A stretch of DNA of 64,000 bases from Paulownia fortunei (Eukaryota > Streptophyta > Magnoliopsida > Lamiales > Paulowniaceae). Made by a program: the position numbers and the translations under genes. The DNA lies in contig CM033108.1 of assembly GCA_019321725.1 (NCBI GenBank), positions 18,117,799-18,181,798 of the forward strand, read 5' to 3'. A model generated the notes under the pieces. That model worked only from the letters and a program-made list of their open reading frames with translations. It made no database searches and was not told the DNA's origin. Below are positions 58,778 through 64,000 of this stretch, one piece after another; position 1 is the stretch's first letter; every line of letters begins with the position of its first letter.

Positions 58778-60792
58778 AAGTTTTCAGATTGATATTTCTT
58801 AAAAGATGGGATTAATGTGGTTTAGAATATAAAGAAAAATTTATGTTGTAACTAAGAAATCAAAGTAATAAAAGTACTTAGGATTAGAGATCCGCTCTTG
58901 AGTTTTGGATAGAGGAATGATTATTTATTATTTTTTTACCTATTTTAAAGGCAACTATTGGAATCTATACACAAAGAAGGTTCTAATGAAAAGATGTTAT
59001 TAAATAGCTCATGCATTAAGGTAATCATGATATTGTCTTACTGTTAGCAAATTATCTTTTAACACCAATACTTGTTTATGGGGTCAAGTATTTATACACA
59101 CCTTTGTCTACAACAAATTAAGGTTTCATGTTAGCAGTAGGTGTAGTAGAACCGTATAATAAGCTAAATGTACCCAAGTATTTGTTGTGTCATTGGTGAT
59201 ACATAAATCAAGAATCGCCACAAAACAGTAAGGGTTTCAACACCAACACTTATCTATGGGATTAAGTATTTATGCACACCATTGTCTACAAGATAAATCA
59301 AGGTTTCACGTTAGCAGTCGGTATAGTAGAACCATACAATAAGGTAAATGAACCCAAATATTTTTTGTGTAATTGGTGATACATAAATCAAGAATCGCTA
59401 CTAAACAAGAAGGTTTTTAATGCCAACACTTATTTATGTGATTAAGTATTTATGCACACCTTTATCTACAATAAATTAAGGTTTCACATCAGCAGTCGGT
59501 GTAGTAGTACAATAAGCTAAATAAACACAAGTATTTATTATACTATTGGTGATACATAAATCAAGAAACACCACTAAACAAGAAGGGTTTTAACGCCAAC
59601 ACTTATTTATGAAATTATTTATACATATCTTTATCTACAACAAATCAAGGTTTCACATTAACAGTAAGTGTAGTAGAACCTTACAATAAGATAAATAAAT
59701 CTAAGTATTTGTTGTGCCATTGGTGATACATAAATCAATAATCACCACAAAATAAGGAGAATTTCAATAAAAAATTAAAACAATAATACAACACAGCTGA
59801 AAATTATGCACCTTTATAATCGTTCATCTTCATTCATCAAGAGGTTCACTCTTTTTTCTCAGCTAAATAAAATTTAAAAAGACATAATAAAAGTAGAAAA
59901 GACTAAAAATAGAAGAGAAACTAGAGAGTACATTTCTATTACTACTAGAAAACTTAGTCTAAAAAAAGATAATAATAAAGCTTTCTTTTCCCATTTAAAA
60001 GTTTTTGTATTTCTTCATTGACATCTAAGAGTTCCTCTTTATAGTAGAAGAATGCCTAAATTAACATCTCCAAATTCACTCCAAATTTACTTCAAATATG
60101 CTCTAAATTCACATGTCCTTTTCAAATCTGATTTTTATCACATATTTTTCTCCATAAAATTAGTTGATTTTGGAAAAGTGATCAACATAAAAGTTGTGTA
60201 TTTGTCCGTAGCTTCATTTTTTTAACTTGAATCACCTAATTTCAACCGTTAGGGAGAAAGTTATGCTTGATTTATGGAGATGTATCAATAGAGATAAATC
60301 CATTCTAATACACACACTTAGATAATTTTTTTGCTTTAATCAATGCTGAATTGAGCTAAGCTGCCAATAACAAAGTTGGTTTTATCTCTTATCTTTCAAA
60401 TGAAGTAAGTTTTAGGCTCATAAGGCTTTTGAACATAGATTTATACCCAAAATATAAAAACTGCACAAGTTTGGAAACATGTTTATTTTGAATTTAATGT
60501 AAGCCCAACAATCACTTGCAAAGTCCAAGTAATTTCTTGCATATTTTTTGATCTATACATGATGAATTAAGGCAAAAATATAGTCCTTTTATTCTAATTG
60601 TGATGCTTATTTTATCCAATAAAATATTATCTCTCAATTTGCTCACGAAATGTGTTATCTTCTTTGGTTTTATTTTGACTTTTTTTGATCTTTTTTTATT
60701 CATTGATTCCCTAACACAAAACATTAATAAAACTATAGTAAGAAAAGTATAAAGGATTTGCTACACAAATATATCAATATATGCACTTATTA
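58778..60792 (+). repeat. family R 3' LTR, 5'-truncated, with four ~177-bp monomers
   Basis: Homology with the 5' LTR starts at AAGTTTTCAGATTG, so about the first 85-90 bases are missing. The right end reads ATGCACTTATTA. Frames such as 60512-60724 lie within it. Confidence 0.75.
59056..59760. repeat. tandem array, ~177-bp monomer, 4 copies
   Basis: Monomers begin near 59056, 59235, 59412 and 59588, spaced 179, 177 and 176 bp. Key phrases match those of the array at 55177. Confidence 0.8.
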
Positions 60793-61700
60793 GTAGGAGG
60801 ATATCTAGTATAACTTGTGTGGAACCAATCTAATCAAACAATGTGTGGAAATAATCTAAAGAGGCAGATCAAGTTCCCTAAATTGGAGGAACCATCAAAA
60901 TACATGAAGGAGTTGGGGGTAAACTGACTGATATAAAATCCCACACTCCTAAACACCTCAACTAGCAAAGGATGGGGAGGAATAGTGAATCTAGACGAAA
61001 TAAATGCTGAGTGAGCGGTAAAATAACTAAGACGAGAATTTTTTATCCTTTGGCCCTTAGATACAAGTACCAACTCATTAGTAGTGGGGAAGAATTTTCT
61101 TCCTAATAATTTTGAAGTCCTCCAAAGCAAAGCACTATCGCAATTTTGAATGTCCACCACCTGATAATAGGTCTTGCAATCGGCATTCTAGATAACTCAG
61201 TCACTTAACCTTTTTTACCTGGCTCAATATTAGAGCCCATAAATATCATGGAAGGACCTCTCATAATGCAAAAAGGAAAACCCATTAATCTCCTAGAAGA
61301 CTCAATTGATTCATAAAAAATGCAAAGGAAATTTGAAGGACACTCGGGCAAATTACGTATCACTCAATCACCTTGAAGGAAATATCCAACACTTCACCAG
61401 TTAGTCGGATCAAAACTCAAATAATCAACATCCTTTGGAGCTGATCCAATTGAGGTAAGGCCTTGATCTTTGCCAATCGAGGCTCGAGGGCCACGACAAG
61501 CCTTAGTTGGCCATGGCTGGAATAACTCAATTATCAACAACCAGTATTTGAGAATAAAATGCAACGAGGTAAGTATTTTCATGCCTTGACTGCTGACAGT
61601 CAAGGTAGACATGCTTGATTTCCTGTGTCCAAGGCAAGGAAACCCTGACCTTAGTTGCCAACAGCAGAGGCAATGTGGCCTCGAAGACACAGTGCCTTAA
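60793..61700 (-). pseudogene. G4 antisense ORF, N-terminal part ('putative gypsy type transposon' domain-like), broken
   Basis: Read leftward from ~61690: GFPCLGHRKSSMSTLT, RGPRASIGKDQGLTSIGSAP then DVDYLSFDPTNW and a stop. 61160-60834 gives MVDIQNCDSALLWRTSKLLG, FTIPPHPLLVEVFRSVGFYI and SQFTPNSFMYFDGSSNLGNL. The second of these blocks resembles the PF04195-type domain ('putative gypsy type transposon', pattern F-P-L-H-P-F...L..Q.TPN), recalled from memory and not searched. The reading continues to the family R insertion and resumes at 54823. Several stops. Confidence 0.5.
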
Positions 61701-61759
61701 TTGGTAGCAAGAGAGGCCCCATCTCGACTAGCAAAGCTGGGGATAGTGACGATGTCTCC

Positions 61760-63229
61760 TGATAAGCTCATATTTGAACATATTTTGACATTCTCAATAG
61801 CACAGATTAGGATGTTTTGTCATTTAATTGATGGATTTGTACACTTATCTTTTGATAAAGTTTGTGTAGGTACATAGTTTGAGCTGATTGATGAAAAAGG
61901 AGAATAAAATGCTGAAAATTTAAATATATTGAAACAATAGGCAGAAGGTGCAGCACCTCGACGCTGCCTATAGAGCCTAGGCACTATAAAAAGAAAATTA
62001 ACCAGAATGTGTAGTGCCAAGATGCTACCCTGCAGAGCCTAGGCGCTACCCTACTCACAGAAAAGATGCTAATGTTGTTTTTGTGCGACAAGTTTTGATC
62101 AATCATGAAATTTGGCATCTTTTGTGAGATATACATATTAAATACATCTATACATCACTTCCCATGTGATGCTCATGATAGATACACTATACACACAAAA
62201 TTCCACATATTCAATTCACATATCATTTAACATATAATTCATCACCTACATACATTCTACACCTAAATTCTCACACACTTTTCTCTCTATAAAAACACTC
62301 ATTCTTCCATATTTCTTCACACGCTACACCAAAAACATGCACACCTATTGCGAAGGAGGATTGGGGATTTGAAGACAAGAAGAAGAGGAGCTTCATTAGG
62401 CATTGAAGATTTTGAAGAAGAATTAAAGAATCACTTAGTGGTTGTAATCTTCTACTTTAATTTCTTCTTTCATTTTATTTAGTTTTGAGGAATTTGTAAG
62501 AATCATGATATTGAAAACTTATTGGTGCTTGTTTAATTTCAATTTGAACTAAACCACTTTTATCAAGGCTTGGAAAGCCATCTTACTAAAGTTATGAGTT
62601 GATGTTTATATTGTAATTTCAATGTTGATTTTATTGTGATGATCATATACTATGTGTTTAATGTTTCTTGAGACTTAGCCAATTTTAAATGGATTCTAAT
62701 TATTGCAATTAAGACTGATAGATGAGATTATAGCAATTGATTGGGTAGTATATGACATGGATCGGTCCTTATAGAGATATAGGCATAGGTATATGCAGTA
62801 GTCATAGGTTTGAAAATTGAAAGCTAGTGGAATTCAAAAAACTCAAGGCACTCTTAGTGGGATGGCCTGTAGCTCGAGATGGCGCTGGTGGCCTACTAGG
62901 GGTAGATTTAGTTTGTCTCAAAAGAGATCACTAATTACAATAGGAAGATCTGCCATCACATAACCCACATCTTTTCCAATCACATAATCACATCTTTAAT
63001 CTCCTTAGTATTGAATTCAATCCCTCAATCTCCTTGGATTTTATTTTTGTTTAATTTGTTAGTTTTTTCATCGCAATTCAATCACCATAACATTATTAGG
63101 TGAAATATAGCATAGGTAATCTATATTTAGTTCTCACACATGCACTCTTTAGGCATACGATACTCTACTCACTATTTATTACTTGTTGACACCATGCACT
63201 TGTAGTCTTGTACCACTTATTTTGGGTCA
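61760..63229 (+). repeat. Athila-type gypsy 5' LTR
   Basis: It starts TGATAAGCTCATATTTG and ends near TTTGGGTCA, ~1.47 kb, just before a tRNA-Asp-type primer site. Two related GC-richer segments (near 61955-61990 and 62018-62053) share GAGCCTAGGC(A/G)CTA. A TATA box lies at 62288. The partner LTR would be beyond the window. It probably inserted into G4 sequence (flank TCTCC). Confidence 0.7.
62288..62295 (+). promoter_or_regulatory. TATA box of the Athila-type LTR
   Basis: TATAAAAA preceded by CTCTC and followed by CACTCATTC, a strong plant-type core promoter about 940 bp before the LTR end. Confidence 0.65.
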
Positions 63230-63237
63230 CTAAGTTT

Positions 63238-63256
63238 TTAGCGTCGTTGCTGGGGA
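63238..63256 (+). other. primer binding site, tRNA-Asp type
   Basis: TTAGCGTCGTTGCTGGGGA differs at few positions from the TGGCGCCGTTGCCGGGGA site used by Athila-like elements. It fixes the LTR end and the plus orientation. Confidence 0.8.
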
Positions 63257-63412
63257 TTGTTTTTTTGTGTAATATCAAAGTTGATTGTTTAGCTGTACTT
63301 TGTCTATTTTGGTTGCTTTATTTTTGTTTCATTTCTTTCATTTTTATTATTTTGTTCTAGTTTACTTTAGTTGTTTTGTTTTGTTGTTTTTGGAGGCACT
63401 TCATTGGATAAA

Positions 63413-64000
63413 ATGGCAGCATATACACATTATTGACCAACCAAATATGCAATGACAATGAGAAATTTTGGAAGTCATGAAGTAGATCCCCTTACTGCAT
63501 TATTAACCACCTAAATCGATGCCTTATCTAAGAAGATCGACAAATTTTCAGCATGCGCTACTCATACACCCTTTGCGATGCAAGAGTCATATGGTGGTTT
63601 CATTACAAGAACAGAGTACCAAATGAGCAATCTATGGGCAACACCACAGATAGATCATGATCAATATATATGGGAGCACAATGAGCACCAGGACACTCTT
63701 TTCTCTAACATGTACAATCACGGATGGCAAGTTCACCCGAATCTCTCATGGAGAAATGATCATAATATGCCATAGTGTGATCTCACTTATCCACCTCAAG
63801 AGAAGGAGTCAAATTTGAAAGAATTACTGACTCAATTCATGAAAAATACTGAGGCTAGATTCTAAACTACATTAACATCACTTCAGAGATTGGAAGCCCA
63901 ACTTAGTGAACTGATCAGTTGCACATTTGAGGTAAACAAGTGAGGGAAAAGCATGGTAATGTTAATATTTTAACAAGTGATAAAAAGTTAGAATCCCCCT
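63413..64000 (+). pseudogene. Athila-type gag, N-terminally deleted, runs off the window
   Basis: One frame from ATG 63413 reaches the window end with stops. MRNFGSHEVDPLTALL leads to IDALSKKIDKFSACATHTPF, QESYGGFITRTEYQ, DTLFSNMYNHGWQVHPNLSW and, after stops, ESNLKELLTQFMKNTEARF then LTSLQRLEAQLSEL. These correspond to the linker and C-terminal part of Athila Gag (NPGWRNHPNFSW and LTQFM-type motifs). The large capsid portion that should precede is missing, so some 250 codons appear deleted right after the leader. At least six stops. Confidence 0.7.

Larger units (their letters stand above)
54829..60792 (+). mobile_element. family R LTR element without coding capacity (LARD-like)
   Basis: A 5.96-kb insertion with two long direct repeats (54829-56776 and 58778-60792), TG...CA-type ends (TGCTATAAC...CACTTATCA; final CA mutated to TA on the right) and flanks GTAAG / GTAGG. 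The 2-kb centre (56777-58777) has no transposase, gag or pol motif. Frames at 56948-57641 are short and featureless. It interrupts the G4 antisense ORF. Long LTRs with a long non-coding interior fit a large retrotransposon derivative, which would depend on another element's enzymes. Confidence 0.7.

Noticed and set aside
55177..59760. CRISPR-like array
   Set aside because: Head-to-tail ~177-bp monomers without short repeats and unique spacers, in a plant genome; it is a tandem repeat within LTRs.
33237..64000. Assigning G3 and G4 to one element
   Set aside because: G3 is bounded by paired LTRs and a target duplication and has its own integrase; the G4 integrase differs in wording and lies outside.

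Overview
The window is AT-rich nuclear DNA of a flowering plant, most likely a eudicot. It is almost entirely transposable-element sequence. The evidence is Ty1/copia and Ty3/gypsy LTR retrotransposons with plant-type lineage features, a MULE transposase remnant, a tRNA-derived SINE, a LINE remnant, plant-style TATA boxes, and no prokaryotic gene organisation. I cannot name the species. Only one reading frame looks like an ordinary host gene: 25737-26225, minus strand, 162 codons. A possible terminal exon at 119-197 is much weaker.

Layout, left to right. 1-880: repeat-like DNA with a ~39-bp minisatellite. 865-1450: broken MULE transposase. 1700-2640: very AT-rich. 2641-4178: spacer. 4179-13647: copia element E1, minus strand, with ~2.0-2.1 kb LTRs. 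13648-14516: short spacer holding a SINE with a 28-bp target duplication. 14517-24367: copia element E2, plus strand, same family as E1, with ~2.2 kb LTRs. 24368-26480: flank of the host gene and the gene itself. 26481-28290: AT-rich. 28290-31770: gypsy-like LTR piece and two degenerate minisatellites, split by a solo LTR (29603-31212). 31772-33112: truncated copia LTR. 33237-45552: gypsy element G3 of the Tat type, with an extra antisense gene after pol. 45565-46860: LINE remnant. 46945-48545: copia LTR/leader fragment. 48548-61700: a second Tat-like gypsy element (G4), visible as integrase and an antisense ORF. It is broken by a TRIM-like element that itself contains a 2.9-kb solo LTR, and by a 6-kb element with no coding capacity (LARD-like). 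61760-64000: 5' LTR, primer site and truncated gag of an Athila-type element.

Every retroelement gene seen carries stops or frameshifts, so none looks autonomous. Order of insertion is readable in places from nesting and target-site duplications: CAGAG/CAGAG, GTAAG/GTAGG, TAAGT/TAAGC, CTTGT/CTTGC, CCAT/CCAT, and 28 nt for the SINE.

The most interesting items are: (1) an LTR family whose three copies carry 1, 3 and 4 tandem copies of a ~177-bp monomer, differing even between the two LTRs of one element; (2) two Tat-like elements that each carry an antisense accessory ORF after pol, apparently of different domain families (plant mobile domain in G3, a 'putative gypsy type transposon' domain in G4); (3) the SINE; and (4) the inverted E1/E2 pair. 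All translations, alignments and boundaries were made by eye, so boundaries may be off by a few bases and divergence values are rough.
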